This document shows, piece by piece, positions 1 through 7,585 of a stretch of DNA of 44,171 nt. A program made the position numbers and the translations under genes. Location of the stretch: assembly GCA_026129685.1 (NCBI GenBank), contig JAHCHO010000015.1:1-44171 (forward strand), read 5' to 3'. The DNA is from Fimbriimonadaceae bacterium. GTDB taxonomy: Bacteria > Armatimonadota > Fimbriimonadia > Fimbriimonadales > Fimbriimonadaceae. Every line of letters begins with the position of its first letter. The first letter of the stretch is position 1. The notes below the pieces were generated by a model. That model was not told the DNA's origin. It did not search any database and saw only the letters and a program-made list of their open reading frames with translations.

Positions 1-1
1 C

Positions 2-40
2 GAGGTGATGCAGCAGTTCGAACGAGTCGGCCGAGCGTGA
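2..40 (+). CDS. C-terminal tail of an upstream gene (partial)
   Basis: A 12-codon open stretch enters from the left edge and ends at TGA 38-40, about 60 nt before the promoter of the response regulator. It reads EVMQQFERVGRA. The piece is too short to identify. A partner such as a sensor kinase would fit the context, but that is a guess. The frame may also be fortuitous. Confidence 0.25.
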   Translation, partial: EVMQQFERVGRA

Positions 41-99
41 CGCCGGGGTTCGGATCGCGCGACGGGGAGGCGCCGCCGTCCGGTCCCCGTTGCCCGAAG

Positions 100-105
100 T
101 AGAAT
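100..105 (+). promoter_or_regulatory. -10 hexamer (TAGAAT), leaderless-type
   Basis: TAGAAT lies 7 nt before ATG 113. Transcription would begin at or next to the start codon, giving a leaderless mRNA. No -35 match is evident 17 nt upstream. The same spacing recurs at many genes in this window, and that recurrence is the main support. Confidence 0.55.
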
Positions 106-112
106 GTTGCCC

Positions 113-484
113 ATGCCCAAGATTCTCCTCGTCGAGGACAACGAGATGAACCGCGACATGCTCTCCCGCCGCCTCGAAAGGCGCGGGTACGAAGTGGTCC
201 TGGCGGTGGACGGCGGCGAGGGCGTCGACAAAGCGCAAAGCGAACGCCCCGACCTCATCCTGATGGACATGAGCCTCCCGGTGATCGACGGCTGGGAGGC
301 GACTCGCAGGATCAAGGCTCAGCCGGAGCTTGCGGCGATTCCCGTGATCGCCCTCACGGCCCACGCGATGGCTGGAGACCGGGAGAAGGCGATCGAGGCC
401 GGTTGCGACGACTACGACACCAAACCGATCGAGCTTCCCCGTCTCTTGGAGAAGATCGAAGGGTTGCTCGGCGCTTCGGGCTAG
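113..484 (+). CDS. single-domain response regulator (CheY-like receiver)
   Basis: A 123-aa stand-alone receiver domain with no output domain. The acidic pocket is E8-D9 (in LVEDN), the phospho-acceptor is D52 (LMDMSLP), and the conserved switch Thr and Lys are T82 (ALTA) and K104 (TKP). The DMSLP and GCDDYDTKP signatures resemble receivers fused to or partnered with hybrid histidine kinases. ATG 113 is preferred over the in-frame ATG 104 because the latter lies across the TAGAAT -10 element. It probably relays phosphate from a kinase encoded elsewhere, possibly just left of the window. The output is unknown. Confidence 0.9.
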   Translation: MPKILLVEDNEMNRDMLSRRLERRGYEVVLAVDGGEGVDKAQSERPDLILMDMSLPVIDGWEATRRIKAQPELAAIPVIALTAHAMAGDREKAIEAGCDDYDTKPIELPRLLEKIEGLLGASG

Positions 485-500
485 ACGTCGACTGACGCCT

Positions 501-506
501 CATAAT
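501..506 (+). promoter_or_regulatory. -10 hexamer (CATAAT), leaderless-type
   Basis: CATAAT lies 7 nt before ATG 514, repeating the arrangement at 100-113. The first in-frame ATG (505) overlaps the hexamer, so 514 is the likelier start. No Shine-Dalgarno sequence is seen. Confidence 0.5.
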
Positions 507-513
507 GGACCCC

Positions 514-1269
514 ATGCTCACCGTTGAGACGAGCGGATCCGTCCTGCGCCTGACCCTGGCGAGGCCGGAGGTCCGAAACGCCCTTGACGAAGCCCTCATC
601 GCAAGGCTGTCCCAGGAAGTCCTCGGATTGTCCCCCGAGGTAAGGGTCGTCGTGATCGAAGGCCAGGGCAAGTCCTTCTGTGCGGGCGGCGACCTCGATT
701 GGATGCGCCGAGCCGCCGGGTACACCGAGGAGCAAAACTACCGTGATGCGATGAACCTCGCCGACCTGTACCACGGCATCGTCGCCTGCCCCGCCGTCGT
801 CATCGCCAAGGTTCACGGGGCCGCGATGGGGGGAGGTTGCGGCCTCGTGGCGGCGTGCGACGTAGGGATCGCCGCCCGTGACGCCAAGTTTTCCTTCAGC
901 GAAGTCAAGTTAGGGCTCGTTGCCGCCACGATTTCGCCGATCGTCTTGCCCAAGATCGGCGCCGGCCATGCTCGCGCCCTGTTCGCGACCGGCGAGGTCT
1001 TCGACGCGGACCGAGCCCTCACGATCGGACTCGTACACCAGGTGGTCGAGCCGGGCGACCTGGACGCGGCGGTGGGCCGGGTGATCGACTCCGTGCTGGC
1101 ATCGGGTCCCCTTGCCGTCGCCGCCAGCAAGCGGCTCACCACCCAAGACCCCCTGTCCAAGGAGGATTCTGCGCGCTTGCTCGCGCGGACGCGCGCAGGC
1201 TCCGAAGCGAGAGAGGGGATCGAGGCCTTCCTTCAGAAAAGACCTGCCTCCTTCCGGGTGGAACGGTGA
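514..1269 (+). CDS. enoyl-CoA hydratase/isomerase, probably methylglutaconyl-CoA hydratase
   Basis: 251-aa crotonase-fold enzyme. The oxyanion-hole segment SFCAGGDLDWMRR near residue 65 and the HGAAMGGGCGLVAACD segment near residue 105 are typical. The WMRRAAGYTEE and LGLVAATISP stretches resemble LiuC/AtuE-type methylglutaconyl-CoA hydratases of leucine and acyclic isoprenoid breakdown. Its 3' end overlaps the biotin carboxylase start (GTG 1266) by 4 nt (GTGA), which implies translational coupling and the same pathway. ATG 514 is chosen over 505 because of the upstream hexamer. The exact acyl-CoA substrate cannot be fixed from sequence alone; a general enoyl-CoA hydratase is the alternative. 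Confidence 0.85.
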   Translation: MLTVETSGSVLRLTLARPEVRNALDEALIARLSQEVLGLSPEVRVVVIEGQGKSFCAGGDLDWMRRAAGYTEEQNYRDAMNLADLYHGIVACPAVVIAKVHGAAMGGGCGLVAACDVGIAARDAKFSFSEVKLGLVAATISPIVLPKIGAGHARALFATGEVFDADRALTIGLVHQVVEPGDLDAAVGRVIDSVLASGPLAVAASKRLTTQDPLSKEDSARLLARTRAGSEAREGIEAFLQKRPASFRVER

Positions 1270-2774
1270 GGAAACTCCTCGTCGCGAATCGCGGCGAAAT
1301 CGCCGTCCGCGTGTTGCGAGCCGCCCGAGAGATGGGCATCCGAACGGTGGCGGTGTACAGCGACGCGGACCTCCACGCCCCCCACGCCCTGCTCGCCGAC
1401 GAGGCGGTCTACCTGGGTGCGTCCGAACCGCTCGAAAGCTACCTCCGCGCCGACAAGATCCTCGATGCCGCGCGCCGAACGGGAGCCGACGCCATCCATC
1501 CCGGATACGGCTTTCTGGCCGAAAGCGCCGACTTCGCCGAGGCCTGTGCCGAAGCGGGCCTCCCCTTCGTCGGACCACCGGCCACGGCGATGCGTCGACT
1601 GGGGGCGAAGATCGCCGCCAAGCGCCTCGCCAACGATGCGGGCGTGCCGACCGTGCCCGGCTACTTCGAACCGGATGCGAGCGAAGAGGACCTTCGTCGG
1701 GCCGCCCACCGGGTCGGGTACCCCGTGCTCCTGAAGGCCTCGGCGGGTGGCGGCGGTCGCGGCATGCGTGTGGTCCTTTCCGAATCCGAATTCGGCGCAC
1801 AGTACCGAACGGCCACCGACGAGGCGCGAAACGCCTTTGGGGACGGGGCGATGATGGTCGAGAAATTGGTCGAACGGCCCCACCACGTCGAGGTCCAGAT
1901 TCTGGCCGACACCCACGGACAGGTCGCGGCCTTATTCGAGCGCGAGTGCTCGGTCCAGCGGCGCCACCAGAAACTCATCGAAGAGGCCCCGTCCCCCCTG
2001 TTCGCAAACGGCGCCCGGCCCGAAGTCTGGGCAGCCATGCGCGAGGCGGCGATCTCCCTCGCCCGCGCGGCCGGGTACGTCGGCGCAGGCACCGTTGAGT
2101 TCATCGTCGAACCCACGACGGACGCCTTCTACTTCCTCGAGGTGAACGCCCGTCTTCAGGTCGAACACCCGGTCACCGAGGCGATCACCGGCGTCGATCT
2201 CGTGCAATGGCAGCTTCGCATCGCACGTGGCGAAAGACTGTCGCTCGCGCCCCCCCTGATGGTGGGCGACCGGACGGCGATCCGGGGCCACGCCATCGAA
2301 GCCCGCGTCGTCGCCGAGGATCCCGCCCAGAACTTCGCGCCCTCGACCGGGCGCCTCGTCGGGTGGGCGGAACCCACCGGTCCGGGTATCCGGGTGGACA
2401 CCGGCTATGGACCCGGCGTCGAGGTCCCCCGCTACTACGACTCGCTTCTCGCCAAGACCATCGTCCATGGCGAAAGCCGTGAGGCGGCACGAGTTCGCCT
2501 GCGCCAGGCGCTCGCCGACTTCCACGTCTTGGGGGTCCGAACGAACATCGCCTTCCTGCGAGACCTTCTGGAAGCGCCCGCGTTCCTCGCCGGTTCGGTG
2601 GATACCGGCTTTGTCGAGCGTGAGTTTGACTGGGAGGACACCGCCGACCACTCCGCCGAACTTGGGCTGATCGCCGGCGCCGCCGGCAATGCTCGCCCGA
2701 CAACGGAACGGACCCCGCATACTCGTCCCGCCGGACCTTGGGAGTCCGCCGACGGGTTCCGCAACGTGCGCTGA
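1266..2774 (+). CDS. acyl-CoA carboxylase biotin carboxylase subunit (methylcrotonyl/propionyl type) without biotinyl domain
   Basis: 502-aa biotin carboxylase. The N-domain begins KLLVANRGEIAVRV. The ATP-grasp glycine loop is KASAGGGGRGMRVV near residue 160, the HHVEVQILAD and ERECSVQRRHQK signatures follow, and the catalytic EVNARLQVEHPVTE is near residue 300. The C-terminal domain ends VDTGFVE, as in methylcrotonyl- and propionyl-CoA carboxylase alpha subunits. Those proteins normally continue through a BT domain to a biotinyl domain with a (A/M)MKM lysine, at about 650 aa. Here the protein stops soon after the carboxylase domain in a low-complexity tail, with no biotinylation motif. The carrier must be a separate protein or the gene is truncated. 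GTG start, coupled to the hydratase. A housekeeping AccC is possible but less likely given the partner gene. Confidence 0.85.
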   Translation: MRKLLVANRGEIAVRVLRAAREMGIRTVAVYSDADLHAPHALLADEAVYLGASEPLESYLRADKILDAARRTGADAIHPGYGFLAESADFAEACAEAGLPFVGPPATAMRRLGAKIAAKRLANDAGVPTVPGYFEPDASEEDLRRAAHRVGYPVLLKASAGGGGRGMRVVLSESEFGAQYRTATDEARNAFGDGAMMVEKLVERPHHVEVQILADTHGQVAALFERECSVQRRHQKLIEEAPSPLFANGARPEVWAAMREAAISLARAAGYVGAGTVEFIVEPTTDAFYFLEVNARLQVEHPVTEAITGVDLVQWQLRIARGERLSLAPPLMVGDRTAIRGHAIEARVVAEDPAQNFAPSTGRLVGWAEPTGPGIRVDTGYGPGVEVPRYYDSLLAKTIVHGESREAARVRLRQALADFHVLGVRTNIAFLRDLLEAPAFLAGSVDTGFVEREFDWEDTADHSAELGLIAGAAGNARPTTERTPHTRPAGPWESADGFRNVR

Positions 2775-2877
2775 CCGGGCGATATCGTGCGGCGAAAGGG
2801 GGTCCCGTTTCGTCAGAATGGTGGGCAAGTCCCCCGTGCGATCTCCCCGCGCGAGGCCCCCTCACCACGTTGCGGCG

Positions 2878-5800
2878 ATGAAATTCGTCCACCTGCACAA
2901 CCACACCGAGTACAGCCTCCTGGATGGCGCGAACCGCATCCCGGACATGGTCGCGCGTACCAAGGAACTCGGCATGGACGCCCTCGCGATCTCCGACCAC
3001 GGCGTTATGTTCGGGGTCATGGAGTTCTACTGGGAGTGCAAGAAGGCCGGGATCAAGCCCATCCTCGGTTGCGAGGCCTACATGGCGCCCCGAGGAATCG
3101 CCCGGCGCGGCGGCCGAGAGGACGGGCCGTTCCACCTTCTGCTCCTGGCCCGAGACTTGGAGGGCTACCGAAACCTATGCAAGTTGAGCGCGATCGCTGC
3201 TCTGGACGGCTTCTACGGCAAGCCCCGCATCGATTACGAGGTCCTCGAAAAGCACGCGGCCGGCCTCGTCGCGACCAGCACCTGCCTCGGTAGCGAGGTG
3301 GACCAAGCCCTTCTCGCCGGCAACTACGACCGCGCCCAGTACATCGCCGGCAAGTATGTCGAGATCTTTGGGCGCGAGCATTACTTCATCGAACTCCAGG
3401 ACCACGGCCTCGAAGAGCAGCGTCGGATTCGGGAGCCGCTGATCAGGATGGCGCGCGAACTCAAAGTGCCGCTGATCGCCACGAACGACGCGCACTACCT
3501 CTGCCGTGGCGACGCCGACCCCCACGACGTTCTCCTCTGCATCCAAATGGGCAAGCTCCTCGCCGACTCGAACCGCATGAAGTTCGAGACCCAGGAGTTC
3601 TACGTCAAGTCGCCGGAGGAGATGGCCGCCCTCTTCGCCGACGTCCCCGAAGCGATCGACAATACGAACCTCGTTGCCGAGTTGTGCGACGTGGACCTCG
3701 CCAAACAAACGGCGAATATGCCCGACCCCGATCTGCCGCCGGGTGAAACGCCCCGCTCCTATCTCCGCCGCGTCTCGATGGAGCGCCTCCCCCAACGTGT
3801 CCGAGGAGCCGACGAACGTGCCGTCGAACGGCTCGAGTTCGAACTGGGCGTCATCGAGAAGACGGGCTTCGAGTCCTACTTCCTCCTCGTGAAGCAGTTC
3901 ACCGACTTCGCGCGCGAGCGCGGCATCAACTTCGGACTTCGCGGTTCGGCTGCCGGTTCGCTCGTCTCGTACTGCTTAGGCATCAGCGATGTCGATCCCC
4001 TCCAGTACGACCTAACCTTTGAACGATTCCTCAACCCGGAACGCGTCTCCATGCCCGATATCGACATGGACTTCGAGGACGCCCGCCGGGACGAGATGAT
4101 CCAGTGGGTCACCGAGAAGTTCGGCAAGGAGCACGTCGCTCAGATCGTCACCTTCGGAACCCTCGGCGCCAAAGCCGCGATCAAGGACTGCGGCCGCGTC
4201 ATGGGATACACCCCGCAGGAGACCGACCGCCTCTGCAAGACCGTCCCCAACAACCCCAAGATCACCCTGAAGACCGCCTACGAAGAGAGCGCCGAGTTCC
4301 GGCAGATGGTGGAGGGAGACCCTCGCGTCAAGGTCCTTGTCGAGACCGCGCGGTCGGTCGAAGGCATCTCTCGCCACTGTGGGGTCCACGCCGCCGGAAT
4401 CGTCATCAGCAAAGAACCCCTTGTCGACTACATCCCTCTCTACCGTTCGAACGAAGGAACTCCCGTGACCGCCTTCGAGATGGGCATCCTTGAGAAGATC
4501 GGGCTCCTCAAGATGGATTTCCTAGGCCTCTCGAACCTGACCGTCATCTCCCGCGCCGTCTCCAATATCAGACAAACCCGGGGGATCGACCTCGACGTGC
4601 AGAGCCTTCCCCTCGACGACCAAAACGCCTACGATCTGCTGGCGCGAGCCGAGACCACGGGCGTGTTCCAGTTGGAGTCGGGCGGGATGAAGCGGTACGT
4701 ACGCGACCTCAAACCCCAGGATATCCGCGAACTGGCCGCGATGGTCGCCCTCTACCGGCCCGGCCCGATGGAGCACATTCCGACCTTCATCGACTCGAAG
4801 TTCGGTCGACGCAAAATCGAGTACCTCCACCCGCTGATGGAGCCGATTCTGGCCGAGACCTACGGGGTTATCGTCTATCAAGACCAGGTTCTCAAACTGG
4901 TGCAGGCGCTCGCCGGGTTCAGCCTCGGTAAGGCGGACGTGCTGCGCCGCGCCATGGGCAAGAAGGACGCCAAGGCTATGGACTCCATGAAGGTCGAGTT
5001 CATGGAAGGCGCCGCGACGAAGGGCGTCTCAGAAGACATTGCCGACGCCGTGTGGAAGCTCCTCGAACCCTTCGCCGGCTATGCCTTCAACAAAGCCCAC
5101 GCCGTCTGTTATTCCCTCCTGGCCTACCAAACCGCGTACCTGAAGGCGAACTACCCGGTCGAGTACATGGCCGCCATGCTCGCCTGCTTCCGAGAGAAGG
5201 AGGGCAAGGTGACGACCCTCATTGAGGAATGCCGCCGCATGAAGATCGCCGTCCTTCCCCCGGACGTGAACCGATCCGGTATGGACTTCACGATCGAGGG
5301 GCCCGCGATCCGCTTCGGCTTGGCCGCGATCAAGGGCGTAGGAGAAGGACTCGCGGAGGGGGTCCTGAAGGAGCGAGCGGGCCTATCGGGCAAGCCGGAC
5401 GCCCGCGCGTTCACCCACCTCTACGAGTTCTGCGAGCGAACTCGCCACCTCGGCATGAACAAGACCGCCCTTGAGGCCCTGATCCGGTCCGGGGCGTTCG
5501 ACTCGATCGAGCCGAACCGCAACAAGCTACTGGACGTCGCGGAAGCCGGTCTCGCCTTCGCGGACTCGATGAGCCGAAGTCGGCTCGGAGGACAGGAGTC
5601 GCTGTTCGACGACGCCGGTCCCGCGACCTCCGAAGTGCCCCATTACCCGATCCTGCCCGACCAACCTCCGCCCACGCGCGCACAGAACCTCGCGTGGGAG
5701 AAAGAGGTCATGGGCATCTACGTTTCCGACCACCCCCTGCGCGGCTACCGTCAGGTTCTGGAGAAAGCCTCCTCGCACACCTGTGCCTCGGTTCCCGAAA

Positions 5801-6426
5801 CCGAAGACGGCACGACCGTTCGTCTCGCCGGGGTCATTGCGGGCATCCGCACCATGGTCAGCCGGCGTAGCGGCGAAAGGTTCGCTCAGATCACCTTGGA
5901 GGACTTCACCGGCCAAGCGGACTGCATGGTCTTTGCCAAAATCTATTCCCGGGTCAAGGACCGCCTTCTGAAGGACAGCGTCGTCAAAGTCAAGGGCACC
6001 GTCTCCCACCGAGATCGCCGGGACGCCTCCGGCGAACGGGAGATCGAGGTAAGAGTGGACGAGGTGGAGCGGGTGGACGAGCCTCTCGATCTGGGCCTTG
6101 AGGCGGAAGAAAACGTGGGCCGCGTCGTCTTGCGCCTCGCGCGCGCCGTCCCGAAACAACTCCTGGCCATTCGCCGCGTCTGCGAGCGCTACCCGGGTAC
6201 CCACGAGGTCATCGTCCAGGTCCTCCCCGAGACCGAAATCCTGCCCCTTCACACCGACCGGTTCGTAAACCCTTCCGAAGCCTTCCGGACCGACCTCCAC
6301 GCCGCCGTTCCGAGCGCCAAGATCGAGATCGTCGACGCGGGCGGTACCCCCCTCGACACCTTCGACGAGCACGCGCCTCACCTGGGCAACGGGTTTGCCG
6401 CCGCCCGTCCCGACGAAGCCGCCTAG
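2878..6426 (+). CDS. dnaE: DNA polymerase III alpha subunit
   Basis: 1182-aa replicative polymerase of the DnaE1 type. An N-terminal PHP domain (HLHNHTEYSLLDG, ISDHG, ATNDAHY) retains more metal-type histidines than the E. coli enzyme, so a metal-binding and perhaps proofreading PHP is possible. Catalytic aspartates are D394 and D396 (PDIDMDF) and D547 (KMDFLGL). The fingers motif YQDQVLK, a helix-hairpin-helix region (FGLAAIKGVGEG), and a C-terminal OB fold (VRLAGVIAGI to about residue 1050) follow. The open frame extends upstream to 2689, but homology begins at ATG 2878 (MKFVHLHNHTEYS). Shine-Dalgarno support is weak. A CAGAAT hexamer at 2814-2819 could be its promoter. Its stop shares CTAG with the convergent protease gene. 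Confidence 0.97.
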   Translation: MKFVHLHNHTEYSLLDGANRIPDMVARTKELGMDALAISDHGVMFGVMEFYWECKKAGIKPILGCEAYMAPRGIARRGGREDGPFHLLLLARDLEGYRNLCKLSAIAALDGFYGKPRIDYEVLEKHAAGLVATSTCLGSEVDQALLAGNYDRAQYIAGKYVEIFGREHYFIELQDHGLEEQRRIREPLIRMARELKVPLIATNDAHYLCRGDADPHDVLLCIQMGKLLADSNRMKFETQEFYVKSPEEMAALFADVPEAIDNTNLVAELCDVDLAKQTANMPDPDLPPGETPRSYLRRVSMERLPQRVRGADERAVERLEFELGVIEKTGFESYFLLVKQFTDFARERGINFGLRGSAAGSLVSYCLGISDVDPLQYDLTFERFLNPERVSMPDIDMDFEDARRDEMIQWVTEKFGKEHVAQIVTFGTLGAKAAIKDCGRVMGYTPQETDRLCKTVPNNPKITLKTAYEESAEFRQMVEGDPRVKVLVETARSVEGISRHCGVHAAGIVISKEPLVDYIPLYRSNEGTPVTAFEMGILEKIGLLKMDFLGLSNLTVISRAVSNIRQTRGIDLDVQSLPLDDQNAYDLLARAETTGVFQLESGGMKRYVRDLKPQDIRELAAMVALYRPGPMEHIPTFIDSKFGRRKIEYLHPLMEPILAETYGVIVYQDQVLKLVQALAGFSLGKADVLRRAMGKKDAKAMDSMKVEFMEGAATKGVSEDIADAVWKLLEPFAGYAFNKAHAVCYSLLAYQTAYLKANYPVEYMAAMLACFREKEGKVTTLIEECRRMKIAVLPPDVNRSGMDFTIEGPAIRFGLAAIKGVGEGLAEGVLKERAGLSGKPDARAFTHLYEFCERTRHLGMNKTALEALIRSGAFDSIEPNRNKLLDVAEAGLAFADSMSRSRLGGQESLFDDAGPATSEVPHYPILPDQPPPTRAQNLAWEKEVMGIYVSDHPLRGYRQVLEKASSHTCASVPETEDGTTVRLAGVIAGIRTMVSRRSGERFAQITLEDFTGQADCMVFAKIYSRVKDRLLKDSVVKVKGTVSHRDRRDASGEREIEVRVDEVERVDEPLDLGLEAEENVGRVVLRLARAVPKQLLAIRRVCERYPGTHEVIVQVLPETEILPLHTDRFVNPSEAFRTDLHAAVPSAKIEIVDAGGTPLDTFDEHAPHLGNGFAAARPDEAA

Positions 6427-7583
6427 GGGTTCTCCAGCGCTCGACGCTCGACTGAAAATCGCAGCAACTGCCCCGCTCGCGATACCGCCAACCGTACCGT
6501 GGACCCCGGCTGGCCCTCCAGAAGCCGCTCGACGGCACGGGTTGTCAGGTTCACCAAGTCCTTGTCGTCCACCCCGAGAAGCTCATCGCCCGCTCGCACC
6601 CCCGCCGCGTCCGCCGGTCCGCCCTTCGACGTGCGCCAGACATGGAACCGGCCCGTCGTCGCCACCTTCTGGATCGTCAGACCTGGCTCACCCGGGAGTT
6701 CGTTGCCGACCTGGCCGGTGAAGTTGTCGAGCCAGACGCGGCGTCGTTCCTGGTCCAACACGATGTTGAAGTTCCGCAAGAAGCCGAACCCGACCGTGCC
6801 ATCTCCTTCCGCCGAACTCGAGGGCAGGTCGATAATGGACCAAACGCTGGACGGCACCGGCACCCCGTACACCGTCATCGGCCCCATCCGCTTGTACCAG
6901 GAGTCCACCGGTCCCGATGCGACCCACGACTGCTTGAGGTAAGTGGGCGTCCGGCCGCTCTCCCACAGCCCCACCCGCTCGAGCACGTCCCGATGGGTGG
7001 TCGCAAAGTGACCGTTACCCGTGTCCAGCGCCAGAACCATCTTGCCGCCCGGCGCCTCGACGTGCATTTCCACCGTGTTGCGCCCGATCGGCAATATCCG
7101 CGCGAGAAACGTGCGCCGATTGTCCGGCGTTCGTTTCGTCACGTCCAAGGAACTCGGATGAAAGACCACCCGGGATCGCTCGAAGTTGATTTCCGTGACG
7201 TGGTGGCGAAACGGCGCGAGACCGAGCAACCCGTCCGCGTGCGCGTTGTAGATCGAGGACAGGTGAGCCGTCGGTTGCTGAACCGCCACCATATCCTCCG
7301 GCTCGATCGTCATCTCGCCGATCTTCAGCGACCGAATGTCGACCGTCCGCGCTTCGAACTCGCCCACGAAGTCGCGTAGTTTCTGCGTGCCGCTCGGCCG
7401 ACCTAGGTTGATCGTGTCGCTCAGGACGACCGTCCCCGAGTAACCCGTGTCGAACATGAGCGACACCTTCTTGCCGTTGACCGTCGCATCGAGAAGGATG
7501 GCGTCCTCCGCCACCCGAAACGGCACCTCGACCGAAGCCGGTTGCCGAGCGGCAAGGACAAGCGCCGCGAACCCGAGCAGCAC
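6423..7583 (-). CDS. secreted two-lobed aspartyl protease with C-terminal PDZ domain
   Basis: 386 aa with a short hydrophobic N-terminus (LLGFAALVLAA) that looks like a signal peptide. Two retropepsin-like active-site motifs are present, D45-T-G (LMFDTGYSGT) and D187-T-G (LALDTGNG), so a single chain could carry both catalytic aspartates. A PDZ domain occupies about residues 300-380 (GGPADAAGVRAGDELLGVD). GTG start at 7583, only 2 nt after the stop of the subtilase, so the two proteases are probably one transcript and exported together. Its stop overlaps the dnaE stop tail to tail. Substrate unknown. The similarity is to bacterial 'aspartyl protease family' proteins of unproven activity. Confidence 0.85.
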   Translation of the reverse strand: MLLGFAALVLAARQPASVEVPFRVAEDAILLDATVNGKKVSLMFDTGYSGTVVLSDTINLGRPSGTQKLRDFVGEFEARTVDIRSLKIGEMTIEPEDMVAVQQPTAHLSSIYNAHADGLLGLAPFRHHVTEINFERSRVVFHPSSLDVTKRTPDNRRTFLARILPIGRNTVEMHVEAPGGKMVLALDTGNGHFATTHRDVLERVGLWESGRTPTYLKQSWVASGPVDSWYKRMGPMTVYGVPVPSSVWSIIDLPSSSAEGDGTVGFGFLRNFNIVLDQERRRVWLDNFTGQVGNELPGEPGLTIQKVATTGRFHVWRTSKGGPADAAGVRAGDELLGVDDKDLVNLTTRAVERLLEGQPGSTVRLAVSRAGQLLRFSVERRALENP

Positions 7584-7585
7584 GA

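Noticed and set aside
1112-2098. 328-codon plus-strand open frame
   Set aside because: Overlaps the biotin carboxylase in another frame; Arg/Pro-rich shadow.
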